Positions 1 through 13,912 are shown, counted from the stretch's first letter. The stretch is DNA of 64,000 bases from Cherax quadricarinatus (GCF_038502225.1 NW_027196433.1:16001-80000), one strand, 5' to 3'. Numbers and translations are program-made. Notes: a model not told the origin generated them from the letters alone.

Positions 1-920
<920 letters not shown>

Positions 921-1167
921 TTTTATTATCACACTGGCCGATTCCCACCAAGGCAGGGTGGCCCGAAAAAGAAAAACTTTCACCATCATTCACTCCATCA
1001 CTGTCTTGCCAGAAGGGTGCTTTACACTACAGTTTTTAAACTGCAACATTAACACCCCTCCTTCAGAGTGCAGGCACTGTACTTCCCATCTCCAGGACTC
1101 AAGTCCGGCCTGCCGGTTTCCCTGAACCCCTTCATAAATGTTACTTTGCTCACACTCCAACAGCACG

Positions 1168-4081
1168 TCAAGTATTAAAAACCATTTGTCTCCATTCACT
1201 CCTATCAAACACGCTCACGCATGCCTGCTGGAAGTCCAAGCCCCTCGCACACAAAACCTCCTTTACCCCCTCCCTCCAACCTTTCCTAGGCCGACCCCTA
1301 CCCCGCCTTCCTTCCACTACAGACTGATACACTCTTGAAGTCACTCTGTTTCGCTCCATTCTCTCTACATGTCCGAACCACCTCAACAACCCTTCCTCAG
1401 CCCTCTGGACAACAGTTTTGGTAATCCCGCACCTCCTCCTAACTTCCAAACTACGAATTCTCTGCATTATATTCACACCACACATTGCCCCTCAGACATG
1501 ACATCTCCACTGCCTCCAGCCTTCTCCTCGCTGCAACATTCATCACCCATGCTTCACACCCATATAAGAGCGTTGGTAAAACTATACTCTCATACATTCC
1601 CCTCTTTGCCTCCAAGGACAAAGTTCTTTGTCTCCACAGACTCCTAAGTGCACCACTCACCCTTTTCCCCTCATCAATTCTATGATTCACCTCATCTTTC
1701 ATAGACCCATCCGCTGACACGTCCACTCCCAAATATCTGAATACATTCACCTCCTCCATACTCTCTCCCTCCAATCTGATATCCAATCTTTCATCACCTA
1801 ATCTTTTTGTTATCCTCATAACCTTACTCTTTCCTGTATTCACTTTTAATTTTCTTCTTTTGCACACCCTACCAAATTCATCCACCAATCTCTGCAACTT
1901 CTCTTCAGAATCTCCCAAGAGCACAGTGTCATCAGCAAAGAGCAACTGTGACAACTCCCACTTTATGTGTGATTCTTTATCTTTTAACTCCACGCCTCTT
2001 GCCAAGACCCTCGCATTTACTTCTCTTACAACCCCATCTATAAATATATTAAACAACCACGGTGACATCACACATCCTTGTCTAAGGCCTACTTTTACTG
2101 GGAAATAATTTCCCTCTTTCCTACATACTCTAACTTGAGCCTCACTATCCTCGTAAAAACTCTTCACTGCTTTCAGTAACCTACCTCCTACACCATACAC
2201 CTGCAACATCTGCCACATTGCCCCCCTATCCACCCTGTCATACGCCTTTTCCAAATCCATAAATGCCACAAAGACCTCTTTAGCCTTATCTAAATACTGT
2301 TCACTTATATGTTTCACTGTAAACACCTGGTCCACACACCCCCTACCTTTCCTAAAGCCTCCTTGTTCATCTGCTATCCTATTCTCCGTCTTACTCTTAA
2401 TTCTTTCAATAATAACTCTACCATACACTTTACCAGGTATACTCAACAGACTTATCCCCCTATAATTTTTGCACTCTCTTTTGTCCCCTTTGCCTTTATA
2501 CAAAGGAACTATGCATGCTCTCTGCCAATCCCTAGGTACCTTACCCTCTTCCATACATTTATTAAATAATTGCACCAACCACTCCAAAACTATATCCCCA
2601 CCTGCTTTTAACATTTCTATCTTTATCCCATCAATCCCGGCTGCCTTACCCCCTTTCATTTTACCTACTGCCTCACGAACTTCCCCCACACTCACAACTG
2701 GCTCTTCCTCACTCCTACAAGATGTTATTCCTCCTTGCCCTATACACGAAATCACAGCTTCCCTATCTTCATCAACATTTAACAATTCCTCAAAATATTC
2801 CCTCCATCTTCCCAATACCTCTAACTCTCCATTTAATAACTCTCCTCTCCTATTTTTAACTGACAAATCCATTTGTTCTCTAGGCTTCCTTAACTTGTTA
2901 ATCTCACTCCAAAACTTTTTCTTATTTTCAACAAAATTTGTTGATAACATCTCACCCACTCTCTCATTTGCTCTCTTTTTACATTGCTTCACCACTCTCT
3001 TAACCTCTCTCTTTTTCTCCATATACTCTTCCCTCCTTGCATCACTTCTACTTTGTAAAAACTTCTCATATGCTAACTTTTTCTCCCTTACTACTCTCTT
3101 TACATCATCATTCCACCAATCGCTCCTCTTCCCTCCCGCACCCACTTTCCTGTAACCACAAACTTCTGCTGAACACTCTAACACTACATTTTTAAACCTA
3201 CCCCATACCTCTTCGACCCCATTGCCTATGCTCTCATTAGCCCATCTATCCTCCAATAGCTGTTTATATCTTACCCTAACTGCCTCCTCTTTTAGTTTAT
3301 AAACCTTCACCTCTCTCTTCCCTGATGCTTCTATTCTCCTTGTATCCCATCTACCTTTTACTCTCAGTGTAGCTACAACTAGAAAGTGATCTGATATATC
3401 TGTGGCCCCTCTATAAACATGTACATCCTGAAGTCTACTCAACAGTCTTTTATCTACCAATACATAATCCAACAAACTACTGTCATTTCGCCCTACATCA
3501 TATCTTGTATACTTATTTATCCTCTTTTTCTTAAAATATGTATTACCTATAACTAAACCCCTTTCTATACAAAGTTCAATCAAAGGGCTCCCATTATCAT
3601 TTACACCTGGCACCCCAAACTTACCTACCACACCCTCTCTAAAAGTTTCTCCTACTTTAGCATTCAGGTCCCCTACCACAATTACTCTCTCACTTGGTTC
3701 AAAGGCTCCTATACATTCACTTAACATCTCCCAAAATCTCTCTCTCTCCTCTACATTCCTCTCTTCTCCAGGTGCATACACGCTTATTATGACCCACTTT
3801 TCGCATCCAACCTTTACTTTAATCCACATAATTCTTGAATTTACACATTCATATTCTCTTTTCTCCTTCCATAACTGATCCTTCAACATTACTGCTACCC
3901 CTTCCTTTGCTCTAACTCTCTCAGATACTCCAGATTTAATCCCATTTATTTCCCCCCACCGAAACTCCCCTACCCCCTTCAGCTTTGTTTCGCTTAGGGC
4001 CAGGACATCCAACTTCTTTTCATTCATAACATCAGCAATCATCTGTTTCTTGTCATCCGCACTACATCCACGCACATTCAA
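1168..4081 (-). pseudogene. RTE-like endonuclease-reverse transcriptase, one frameshift
   Basis: An 876-residue frame (1451-4081) carries the LINE polyprotein. The exonuclease-endonuclease-phosphatase domain covers residues 1-245, with SETKLKG around 30-36, VGDLNAKVGE at 136-145 and DISDH at 228-232. The reverse transcriptase has FMDLEKAYDRV with its Asp near 609, LRQGC at 666-670 and the FADD active site at 715-718. The frame breaks at a CCCC run (1488-1491), where the second copy at 50580-50582 has CCC. Downstream of the break the other frame (1168-1485) encodes the expected basic C-terminus with RWFGHVERM and RGRGRPRKGW. The break is therefore a single-base insertion, so this copy is probably inactive, although everything before it is open. 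Such proteins nick DNA and prime cDNA synthesis at the nick. Confidence 0.85.
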
Positions 4082-4503
4082 GCATCCCAGTTTTATAAAG
4101 TTTTTCTTCTTCTCTTTTTTAGTAAATGTCTACAGGAGAAGGGGTTACTAGCCCATTGCTCCCGGCATTTTAGTCGCCTCATACGACACGCATGGCTTAC
4201 GGAGGAAAGATTCTTTTCCACTTCCCCATGGACAATAGAAGAAATAAAGAAGAACAAGAGCTATTTAGAAAAAGGAGAAAAACCTAGATGTATGTATATA
4301 TATATGCATGTGCGTGTCTGTGAAGTGTGACCAAAGTGTAAGTAGGAGTAGCAAGATATCCCTGTTATCTAGCGTGTTTATGAGACAGAAAAAGAAACCA
4401 GCAATCCTACCATCATGCAAAACAGTTACAGGTTTCTGTTTCACAGTCATCTGGCAGGACGGTAGTACTTCTCTGGGTGGTTGCTGTCTACCAACCTACT
4501 ACC
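4082..4503 (-). promoter_or_regulatory. 5' untranslated region of the RTE-like LINE
   Basis: This segment lies upstream of the ORF start on the minus strand and is repeated at about 57205-57603, and inverted at 57761-57827, so it belongs to the element and not to the host. It ends at the CTACC/TATA boundary in both copies. A LINE 5' UTR normally holds the internal promoter, but I recognise no specific promoter motif in it. Confidence 0.6.
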
Positions 4504-4581
4504 TATATATATATATATATATTATATATTATATATTATTATTATTATATAGGGAAGTACCACGTCTACAGCTGGAATGGG

Positions 4582-4617
<36 letters not shown>
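4504..4617. repeat. TA / TTA microsatellites flanking a 34-nt spacer
   Basis: TA and TTA repeats at 4504-4550, a 34-nt non-repetitive spacer, then (TA)n at 4585-4617. The tract separates the 5' end of the RTE-like LINE from the 3' end of the inverted PLE. Confidence 0.9.
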
Positions 4618-4620
<3 letters not shown>

Positions 4621-4654
4621 TGCATGCAAAACAACCACTGTGAATGAATAGAGA

Positions 4655-4696
4655 AATTCCAAGCGCTTTCGTGACTACTCACTTTATCAAGGAGCA
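4655..4696 (-). ncRNA. hammerhead-ribozyme-like motif in PLE tail, minus-strand copy
   Basis: Read on the minus strand, the order is TTGATAA, one extra A, a GTG/CAC stem II, GAAA, the self-complementary AGC/GCT stem III, then TTGGAA. Stem I is weaker than in the 8.5 kb copy, because the CTCC strand pairs imperfectly with GGAA. Position 3 is U where the canonical core has C. This is a candidate only; self-cleavage cannot be judged from sequence. Confidence 0.4.
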
Positions 4697-4977
4697 ATAA
4701 AAGTAATGCATCAAAGGAAGGTATATAAAGGGTCTAGCCGACACCTCCCTATCACATCCCACAACAAAGCAACACCTGACGCGCGACACATAAGAAATGG
4801 AACACTGCAGCAGGCCCGCTGGCCCAACTAGGCAGATCCTTCACACAACCCACCAACAAACTATTCTACCCAAGAATTAAGAATTTTAAAATTTATTATT
4901 TGTCCAATGTATTTTTAAATTCTTCCCAAATTATATTAATTATAAATGGATCTAATTTATATAAACCAAAGGAAATA

Positions 4978-6392
4978 TATTAGTCAAAAATTCTTTTTAT
5001 GAAACATGACTGAATTATATTCCTGTCGTCCACAGACTTGCTTGATACAACTTTCTCAACTTTTTGAAAATCAAATGGATGGTTATAATCTCTCACATGA
5101 ATAAATAGAGCATTGGAATCTTGTCCAGTTCTAATGCTAAATTTATGTTGTTTTAATCTTAGTTCGAGACTTTTACCAGTTTGACCGTAATAAACTTTAT
5201 CGCAGATTTTACAAGGAATCTTATAGATACATCCGTCAGCATTTTGGGGGGAATTCTTTATCAAAAGTTTTTTTACTGTATCAAGATTTTTAAATACAAC
5301 TTTGATATTAAAAGTCTTAAGAGAAGGCATATCAACCAAGTTTTCATGGTAAGGGAGAACCAACATGTTTAGTTGAATAAGGCTGGTTGTCCCTTTTTGG
5401 ATTGAAAAAAGTATTTCTAGCAATTTTAAAAGATTTATCAATTACGTTTTTTGGGTATTTCAAATCGTTACCTATTTCATAAATTTTGGATATTTCCTCA
5501 TCTATAAACTCTGGACTACAAATACGTGAAGCTCTCAAAAACATTGATGAGAAAACAGTTTAACTCTATCTTGACGTGAAGAATAATAGTGTACATAGGA
5601 ACAGTTATTTGTAGGTTTTCTGTAAATTTTAAATTTGAATTCATTATTACCCTTAATATTTAAAACATCTAGAAAAGGCAATGAGTTATTTTCTTCAAAC
5701 TCAACAGTAAAGTTTATAGAATGGGCTAAGCTATTTAATTTGCCAAGGAAATGGTGTATATCTACATTCTTGGGCACAAGACACACAATATCATCAACAT
5801 ATCTGAACCATTTAGCTCTATTAGGGAGGATTATGTTAAGCAACCTTGTTTAAAAAAAATTATGTATAGGTTACTAAGAACAGGTGAAAGAGGATTTCCC
5901 ATTGCCATACCAAACTTCTGAGTGTAAAACTTATCATTAAATACAATTTTTGCATCAACAATGCAAAGTTTAATAAGTTTAATGATAGTAGGAACTGGCA
6001 ATGGTAAATCATAATTAACGAGTTCTTCAGATAAGAAACTTAATAAATCATCAACGGGAACTTTCGTAAACAAGGAAGTAACATCAAAACTAACCATGTT
6101 AAAATCATTAAAGTCAGTCAAGGAGCTTAATTTATCAACTAAATCTATGTTGTTTTTAACATTAAAGTTAGAAATTTTGCCAACAATAGAGCTCAAAATG
6201 TCAACAAGCCATTTGGATAATTTATGTGAAACTGATCCTATGGAGCTAATAATTGGTCTGACTGGATTCCCTGGTTTGTGTGTTTTTTATTAGTCCATAC
6301 ATGAAAGGTAAAGATGGATTAGTGGAATTAAATTGTTTGACTAATTCATCTTTGCCTTTCAGTAGAAGTTTTATTGAAATTGCTGTTAACGG
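4978..6392 (-). pseudogene. PLE reverse transcriptase / GIY-YIG endonuclease, broken
   Basis: The coding sequence is spread over four minus-strand frames (about 5831-6196, 5535-5843, 5344-5544 and 4980-5441). Together they match the intact PLE frame at 6975-8315. The RT part has [20 protein letters not shown] and YVDD. The endonuclease part has KIPCKICDKVYYGQTGKS followed by a conserved Arg and a late acidic/Cys stretch. Several small indels break it, so it cannot be functional. It extends about 150 nt further 5' than the other copy. Confidence 0.85.
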
Positions 6393-6398
6393 TTTCTA

Positions 6399-6807
6399 GG
6401 GGATTTGACAATAATATGAATATTTCCTTTGGTTTATATAAATTAGATCCATTTATAATTAATAGAATTTGGGAAGAATTTAATAATACCTTAGACAAAT
6501 AATAAATTTTAAAATTCTTAATTCTTGGGTAGAATAGTTTGTTGGTGGGTTGTGTGAAGGAGGTGTCTAGTTGTGCCTGGGGGCCTGCTGCAGTGTTCCC
6601 TTTCTAATGAGTCGCGCGTCAGGTGTTGCTTTGTTGTGGGATGTGATAGTGAGGTGTGGTCTAGACTCTTTATATGCCTTCCTTTGATGCATTACTTTCA
6701 TTGTTCCTTGACAATGTGAGTAGTCACGAAAGCGCTTGGAATTTCTCTATTCTTTCACAGTGGTTGTTTTGCATATTCTGAAATCACCTGTTTACTGTGA
6801 TCTTATT
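6399..6807 (+). mobile_element. PLE 3'-terminal fragment (plus strand)
   Basis: It starts inside the last codons of the PLE ORF (encoding NNMNISFGLYKLDP) and runs through the stop and the 3' non-coding tail to a TA tract. It is collinear with 8218-8579. It forms a terminal inverted repeat of roughly 370-400 bp with 4618-4980. Confidence 0.85.
6702..6744 (+). ncRNA. hammerhead-ribozyme-like motif in PLE tail (second copy)
   Basis: GTTCC, TTGACAA, an extra T, GTG-AGTAGT-CAC, GAAA, AGC/GCT, T, then GGAAT. The core differs from the 8.5 kb copy by T to C in TTGAYAA. Position 7 of the hammerhead core tolerates any base, so this change should be neutral if the motif folds. Confidence 0.4.
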
Positions 6808-8315
<1,508 letters not shown>

Positions 8316-8476
8316 TAATTTTTAAATTTTCTTGGGTAGAATAGTTTGTGGGTGAGTTGTGCAAAGGACCTATCCAAGTTGGGTCGGCGCGCGTCAGGTG
8401 TTTAACCGTTGTGGGATCTGATAGTGAGGTGCTGGCCAGACCCCTTATATAGCTTCCTTGGATGCTTTACTTTCAT

Positions 8477-8518
8477 AGTTCCTTGATAATGTGAGTAGTC
8501 ACGAAAGCGCTTGGAATT
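8477..8518 (+). ncRNA. hammerhead-ribozyme-like motif in PLE 3' tail
   Basis: Stem I AGUUCC (8477-8482) pairs with GGAAUU (8513-8518), with one G-U. The core is UUGAUAA (8483-8489), followed by an extra U. Stem II is GUG/CAC (8491-8493/8500-8502) with loop AGUAGU. GAAA is at 8503-8506. Stem III is the loopless palindrome AGC/GCU (8506-8511), with predicted cleavage after U8512. Departures from the canonical core are U for C3 and the inserted base before stem II. A loopless stem III fits the dimeric hammerheads described for PLEs. Candidate only. Confidence 0.48.
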
Positions 8519-8574
8519 TCTCTATTCTTTCAGAGTGGTTGTTTTGCATATTCTTCACCTGTTTACTGTGATCT

Positions 8575-8577
<3 letters not shown>

Positions 8578-8664
<87 letters not shown>
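8578..8664. repeat. (TA)n microsatellite
   Basis: Pure TA dinucleotides between the PLE 3' tail and an RTE-like fragment. Confidence 0.97.
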
Positions 8665-9123
<459 letters not shown>

Positions 9124-9269
9124 TGTTTCTATACTCAATTGTTCATTTATCCCCCAGTTAATTTGTGGCAGAGACAAGGGGGAAACAATACAGAATATAT
9201 CAGTGTTGGGAAGTGCATTTGTTACCAGAAAATATGTGGAGCGGTTGTTTATCATATACGTTACCTGAG

Positions 9270-9915
9270 TGAGTGTGTGTGTGTGTGTGTGTGTGTATGT
9301 ACCCTGGTTGCAGGGGTCGAGATACAGCTCCTGGCCCCGACTCTTCACTGATCGCTACTAGGTCCTCTCTCTGCTTCCAGAGCTTTGTCATACCTCGTCT
9401 TAAAGCTATGTATGGTTCCTGCCTCCACTGCATCACTTGTTAGGCTATTCCACTTCCTGACGACTCTATGACTGAAGAAATACTTCCTAACATCCCTATG
9501 ACTCGTCTGAGTCTTCAGCTTCCAATTGTGACCCCTTGTTTCTGTGTCCCCTCTCTGGAACAACCTCTCTCTGTCTATCTTATCTATTCCACACAGTATT
9601 TTGTATGTCGTTATCATGTCTCCCCTGACCCACCTGTCCTCCAATGGCGTCAGTCCGATTTTCCTCAACCTTTCTTCGTAGGAAATACCCGTGAGCTCCG
9701 GAACTAGCCTTGTTGCAACCTTTGCACCTTCTCTAATTTCTTGACGTGTTTGCCCAGGTGTGGGTTCCAAACTGGAGCTGCATACTGCAGTATGGGCCTG
9801 ATGTACACTGTGTACAGTCTCTTGAACGATTCCTTACATCGGAACGCTATTCTCAGGTTCGCCAGGCACCCATGAGCTGCAGCAGTTATCTGGTTGATGT
9901 GTGCCTCCGGAGACG
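9270..9915 (-). mobile_element. CR1-like LINE copy A, 5'-truncated
   Basis: A (GT)n tract at 9272-9294 precedes the family's 3' UTR signature (AGGGGTCGAG, GCTCCTGGCCCCG). The minus strand then encodes the RT C-terminus (ATRLVPELTG, YEERLR, RGDMITTYKIL, FFSHRVVRKWNSL), with a frameshift near 9700-9720. The copy is cut off at a second GT tract at about 9916. Confidence 0.85.
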
Positions 9916-9992
9916 GTGTGTGTGTGTGTGCGCGCATGTATGTGTGTGTGTGTACTCACCTAGTTGAGGCTGCGGGGGTCGAGTCCGAGCTC

Positions 9993-10061
<69 letters not shown>
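9916..10061 (-). mobile_element. CR1-like 3' UTR scrap (copy B) between GT tracts
   Basis: The GT-rich tract at 9916-9950 is followed by the family's 3' terminus (ACTCACCTAGTTGAGG to GAGCTCCT, about 9951-9994) and a long GT tract (9995-10061). Only about 45 nt of element remain, so this copy was truncated within its 3' UTR. Confidence 0.8.
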
Positions 10062-10063
<2 letters not shown>

Positions 10064-11482
10064 TGTACTCTCCTAGTTGTGGTCGAGTTACATCTCCTGC
10101 CCCGCCTCTTCACTGGTCATTATTACGTTACTCTTATTGCTCCATGAGTTTTATCGTAACTCTTCTTAAAGCTATGCATCAATCCTGCCTCCACTACATC
10201 ACTCCCCAGACTATTCCACTTCCTGAAAACTCTATGACTGAAGAAATAGTTCCTAACATTCCTATGATTCATCTGAGACTTCAGCTTCCAACTGTGACCC
10301 CTTGTTGCTGTGTACCATCTCTTGAACATCCTGTCTCTGTCCACCTTGCCGATTCCTCTCAGTATTTTATGTGATGTTATCATATCCCCCCTATCTCTCC
10401 TGTCTTTCAGTGTCATCAGGCCGATTTCCCTTAATCTCTCCTCGTAGAACATGCCCCTTAACTCCGGGACTAGTCTTGTTGCAAACCTTTGCACTTTCTC
10501 TAGCCTCCTTACGAGCTTGGCTGGGTGGATTCCAAAGTGTTGCTACATACTCCAATATAGGCATAACGTACACTGTGCACAGGGGCCTGAGCGAGTCCTT
10601 ATCGAGATGTCGGAATGCTGTTCTTAGGTTTGCCAGGCGCCCGTGTGCTGCAGCAGTTATATGGTTGATGTGCGCCTCGGGAGATGTGCCCGGCGTTATA
10701 CTCACCCCAAGAAACGTTTTCTTTAGTGAGGTTTGTAGTCTCTGGCCCCCTAGATTGTACTCCGTCTGCGATCTTCTTTGCCCTTCCTTAATCTTCACGA
10801 CTTCGGGGTTGAACTCCAGGAGAGAATTGCTTTACCAGGCCTGCAGCCTGTCGAGATCCCTTTGTAGTTCTGCCTGGTCCTCGTCCGATTGAATTCTTCT
10901 CATCAACTTCCCATCATCTGCAAACATGGACACTTCTGAGTCTATTCCTTTCGTCATGTTCACAAATAACAGAAACAGCACCGGTCCTAGGACCGATCCC
11001 TGTGGAAACCCGCTCGTCACAGACGCCCACTTTGACTCCTCCCCACGTACCATGACTCGTCGTTGTCTTTCTGACAGGTATTCCCAGATCCATTGTGCAT
11101 TCCCTGTTATCCTTGCATAGTCCTCCAACTTTTGCACTAATATCTTGAGTGGAACTGTGTCAAACGCCTTCTTGCAGTCCAAGAAAATACAGTCCACTCA
11201 CCCCTCTCTTTCTTGTCTTACTGCTGTCACCCTTTCATAGAACTTCAGTACCTCTGTGACACAGAATTTCGCATCCCTAAAATCGTGCAGGCTGTTGCTG
11301 ATTAGCTCATTCTTTTCTAGGTGCTCCGCCACTCTTCTCCTGATAATCTTTTTCATGACTTTGCATACTATACACGTCAGTGACACTGGTCTGTAGTTTG
11401 ATGCTTTGGATATGTCTCCTTTTTTAAAATTTGGGACTACATTTGCTGTCTCCCATACCTCAGGTAGTCGTTCTGTTTCAAT
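10062..11482 (-). mobile_element. CR1-like LINE copy C, decayed RT
   Basis: The 3' UTR signature is followed on the minus strand by RT sequence spread over at least four frames (10123-10494, 10391-10798, 10832-11197 and 11198-11386). It includes FLDCKKAFDTVP, SGFPQGSVLGPVLFL and MFADDGKLMRRI. Single-base indels break it repeatedly, so it is older than copies D, O and P. It ends at a purine-rich tract, inside the segment that encodes the conserved ETGRLPE in other copies. Confidence 0.88.
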
Positions 11483-11764
11483 AGAGGAAGAGAGAGAGAA
11501 ACGTTAAGAGAAAGAGATGGAGAGAAAGAGGGACACAGGGAGGGGGATTGAAGTTGATAGAGAAGGGGAACTGGAGAGAAAAAGAGAGATAGAGAGAAAG
11601 AGGGGTAGAGGGATAAAGGAGGTTGGGTGGAGAGTTGTAAGGAGGGGAGAGATGGGGAGAGGGAGGGAGAGTGACAGGGAGAGTGATGGGGGTGGAGAAA
11701 GAGTGGGAAGGGAGCTAGAGGGAGAGAAAGGGGAAAAGGGAGAGAGGAAGAAAAAAAGAGAGGA
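11483..11764 (+). repeat. GA-rich (polypurine) tract
   Basis: About 280 nt almost entirely of A and G on the plus strand, with GAGA and GGGAG motifs. It gives spurious open frames rich in Arg/Glu/Lys. It sits exactly between two CR1-like copies. Confidence 0.9.
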
Positions 11765-13888
11765 CTCACCTAGTTGTACTCACCTAGTTGAGGTTGCGGG
11801 GGTCGAGTCCGAGCTCCTGGCCCCGCCTCTTCACTGATCGCTACTAGGTCACTCTCCCTGAGCCGTGAGCTTTATCATACCTCTGCTTAAAGCTATGTAT
11901 GGATCCTGCCTCCACTACATCGCTTCCCAAACTATTCCACTTACTGACTACTCTGTGGCTGAAGAAATACTTCCTAACATCCCTGTGATTCATCTGTGTC
12001 TTCAGCTTCCAACTGTGTCCCCTTGTTACTGTGTCCAATCTCTGGAACATCCTGTCTTTGTCCACCTTGTCAATTCCTCTCAGTATTTTGTATGTCGTTA
12101 TCATGTCCCCCCTATCTCTCCTGTCCTCCAGTGTCGTCAGGTTGATTTCCCTTAACCTCTCCTCGTAGGACATACCTCTTAGCTCTGGGACTAGTCTTGT
12201 TGCAAACCTTTGCACTTTCTCTAGTTTCTTCACGTGCTTGGCTAGGTGTGGGTTCCAAACTGGTGCCGCATACTCCAATATGGGCCTAACATACACGGTG
12301 TACAGGGTCCTGAATGATTCCTTATTAAGATGTCGGAATGCTGTTCTGAGGTTTGCTAGGCGCCCATATGCTGCAGCAGTTATTTGGTTGATGTGCGCTT
12401 CAGGAGATGTGCCTGGTGTTATACTCACCCCAAGATCTTTTTCCTTGAGTGAGGTTTGTAGTCTCTGACCCCCTAGACTGTACTCCGTCTGCGGCCTTCT
12501 TTGCCCTTCCCCAATCTTCATGACTTTGCACTTGGTGGGATTGAACTCCAGGAGCCAATTGCTGGACCAGGTCTGCAGCCTGTCCAGATCCCTTTGTAGT
12601 TCTGCCTGGTCTTCGATCGAGTGAATTCTTCTCATCAACTTCACGTCATCTGCAAACAGGGACACCTCAGAGTCTATTCCTTCCGTCATGTCGTTCACAA
12701 ATACCAGAAACAGCACTGGTCCTAGGACTGACCCCTGCGGGACCCCGCTGGTCACAGGTGCCCACTCTGACACCTCGCCACGTACCATGACTCGCTGCTG
12801 TCTTCCTGACAAGTATTCCCTGATCCATTGTAGTGCCTTCCCTGTTATCCCTGCTTGGTCCTCCAGTTTTTGCACCAATCTCTTGTGTGGAACTGTGTCA
12901 AACGCCTTCTTGCAGTCCAAGAAAATGCAATCCACCCACCCCTCTCTCTCTTGTCTTACTGCTGTCACCATGTCATAGAACTCCAGTAGGTTTGTGACAC
13001 AGGATTTCCCGTCCCTGAAACCATGTTGGCTGCTGTTGATGAGATCATTCCTTTCTAGGTGTTCCACCACTCTTCTCCTGATAATCTTCTCCATGATTTT
13101 GCATACTATACATGTCAGTGACACTGGTCTGTAGTTTAATGCTTCATGTCTGTCTCCTTTTTTAAAGATTGGGACTACATTTGCTGTCTTCCATGCCTCA
13201 GGCAATCTCCCTGTTTCGATAGATGTATTGAATATTGTTGTTAGGGGTACACATAGCGCCTCTGCTCCCTCTCTCAATACCCATGGGGAGATGTTATCTG
13301 GCCCCATTGCCTTTGAGGTATCTAGCTCACTCAGAAGCCTCTTCACTTCTTCCTCGGTTGTGTGCACTGTGTCCAGCACTTGGTGGTGTGCCCCACCTCT
13401 CCGTCTTTCTGGAGTCCCTTCTGTCTCCTCTGTGAACACTTCTTTGAATCTCTTGTTGAGTTCTTCACATACTTCACGGTCATTTCTTGTTGTCTCTCCT
13501 CCTTCCTTCCTTAGCCTGATTACCTGGTCCTTGACTGTTGTTTTCCTCCTGATGTGGCTGTACAACAGTTTCGGGTCAGATTTGGCTTTCGCTGCTATGT
13601 CATTTTCATATTGTCTTTGGGCCTCCCTTCTTATCTGTGCATATTCGTTTCTGGCTCTACGACTGTTCTCCTTATTCTCCTGGGTCCTTTGCCTTCTTTG
13701 CCTCCCTGCACCTTTGGGTAAACCATGGGCTCATCCTGGCTTTTTCATTAATCCTGTTACCCTTGGGTACAAACCTCTCCTCAGCCTCCTTGCATTTTGT
13801 TGCTACATATTCCATCATCTCATTAACTGGCTTCCCTGCCAGTTCTCTGTCCCACTGAACCCCGTTCAGGTAGTTCCTCATTCCTCCT
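11765..13888 (-). mobile_element. CR1-like LINE copy D, well preserved
   Basis: The 3' end has a doubled ACTCACCTAGTTG terminal motif (11765-11795). The copy then carries the 3' UTR, a long intact RT frame and part of the linker upstream of the RT. It is truncated at a GT tract at 13889. It is nearly identical to copies O (60.8 kb) and P (62.1 kb), which implies recent amplification. Confidence 0.92.
11844..13565 (-). CDS. CR1-like reverse transcriptase, intact over 573 codons
   Basis: The frame begins in the linker (YSHIRRKTTVKDQVIRL; the start used is a TTG, so this is not a true N-terminus). RT motifs follow: MGPDNISPWVL at 87-97, KKGDRHEALNYRPVSLTC at 135-152, FLDCKKAFDTVP with catalytic Asp217, SGVPQGSVLGPVLFL at 273-287, and FADDVKL with the Asp pair at 306-307. 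The C-terminal thumb-like region has EYAAPVWNPHL, ATRLVPELRG and FFSHRVVSKWNSL. It ends with GSGRVT and a stop 12 codons after SFKQRYDKAHG. A short deletion of about 34 nt near 13700, relative to copy F, shifts the frame from the upstream part (13672-13881), so the full polyprotein is broken. Confidence 0.9.
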   Translation of the reverse strand: MYSHIRRKTTVKDQVIRLRKEGGETTRNDREVCEELNKRFKEVFTEETEGTPERRRGGAHHQVLDTVHTTEEEVKRLLSELDTSKAMGPDNISPWVLREGAEALCVPLTTIFNTSIETGRLPEAWKTANVVPIFKKGDRHEALNYRPVSLTCIVCKIMEKIIRRRVVEHLERNDLINSSQHGFRDGKSCVTNLLEFYDMVTAVRQEREGWVDCIFLDCKKAFDTVPHKRLVQKLEDQAGITGKALQWIREYLSGRQQRVMVRGEVSEWAPVTSGVPQGSVLGPVLFLVFVNDMTEGIDSEVSLFADDVKLMRRIHSIEDQAELQRDLDRLQTWSSNWLLEFNPTKCKVMKIGEGQRRPQTEYSLGGQRLQTSLKEKDLGVSITPGTSPEAHINQITAAAYGRLANLRTAFRHLNKESFRTLYTVYVRPILEYAAPVWNPHLAKHVKKLEKVQRFATRLVPELRGMSYEERLREINLTTLEDRRDRGDMITTYKILRGIDKVDKDRMFQRLDTVTRGHSWKLKTQMNHRDVRKYFFSHRVVSKWNSLGSDVVEAGSIHSFKQRYDKAHGSGRVT

Positions 13889-13912
13889 GTGTGTGTGTGT
13901 GTGTGTGTAGGT
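13889..13912. repeat. (GT)n microsatellite at a LINE-LINE junction
   Basis: About 20 nt of GT followed by AGGTGTGTGTAC. It joins the truncated 5' end of copy D to the 3' end of copy E. Confidence 0.9.

Larger units (their letters stand above)
4618..6398 (-). mobile_element. Penelope-like element, minus-strand copy, 5'-truncated
   Basis: The sequence is a reverse-complement copy of the PLE at 6971-8579, including its 3' non-coding tail (4618-4970). It extends further 5' than that copy, encoding a stretch with THKPGNPVRP upstream of the shared region. At 6398 it switches to a plus-strand PLE 3' fragment, so both outer ends of the compound element are PLE 3' ends. Confidence 0.85.

Noticed and set aside
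1860..3155. Plus-strand frames opposite the RTE ORF (for example 228 codons at 2469-3155)
   Set aside because: They are antisense shadows of the conserved minus-strand endonuclease-RT.
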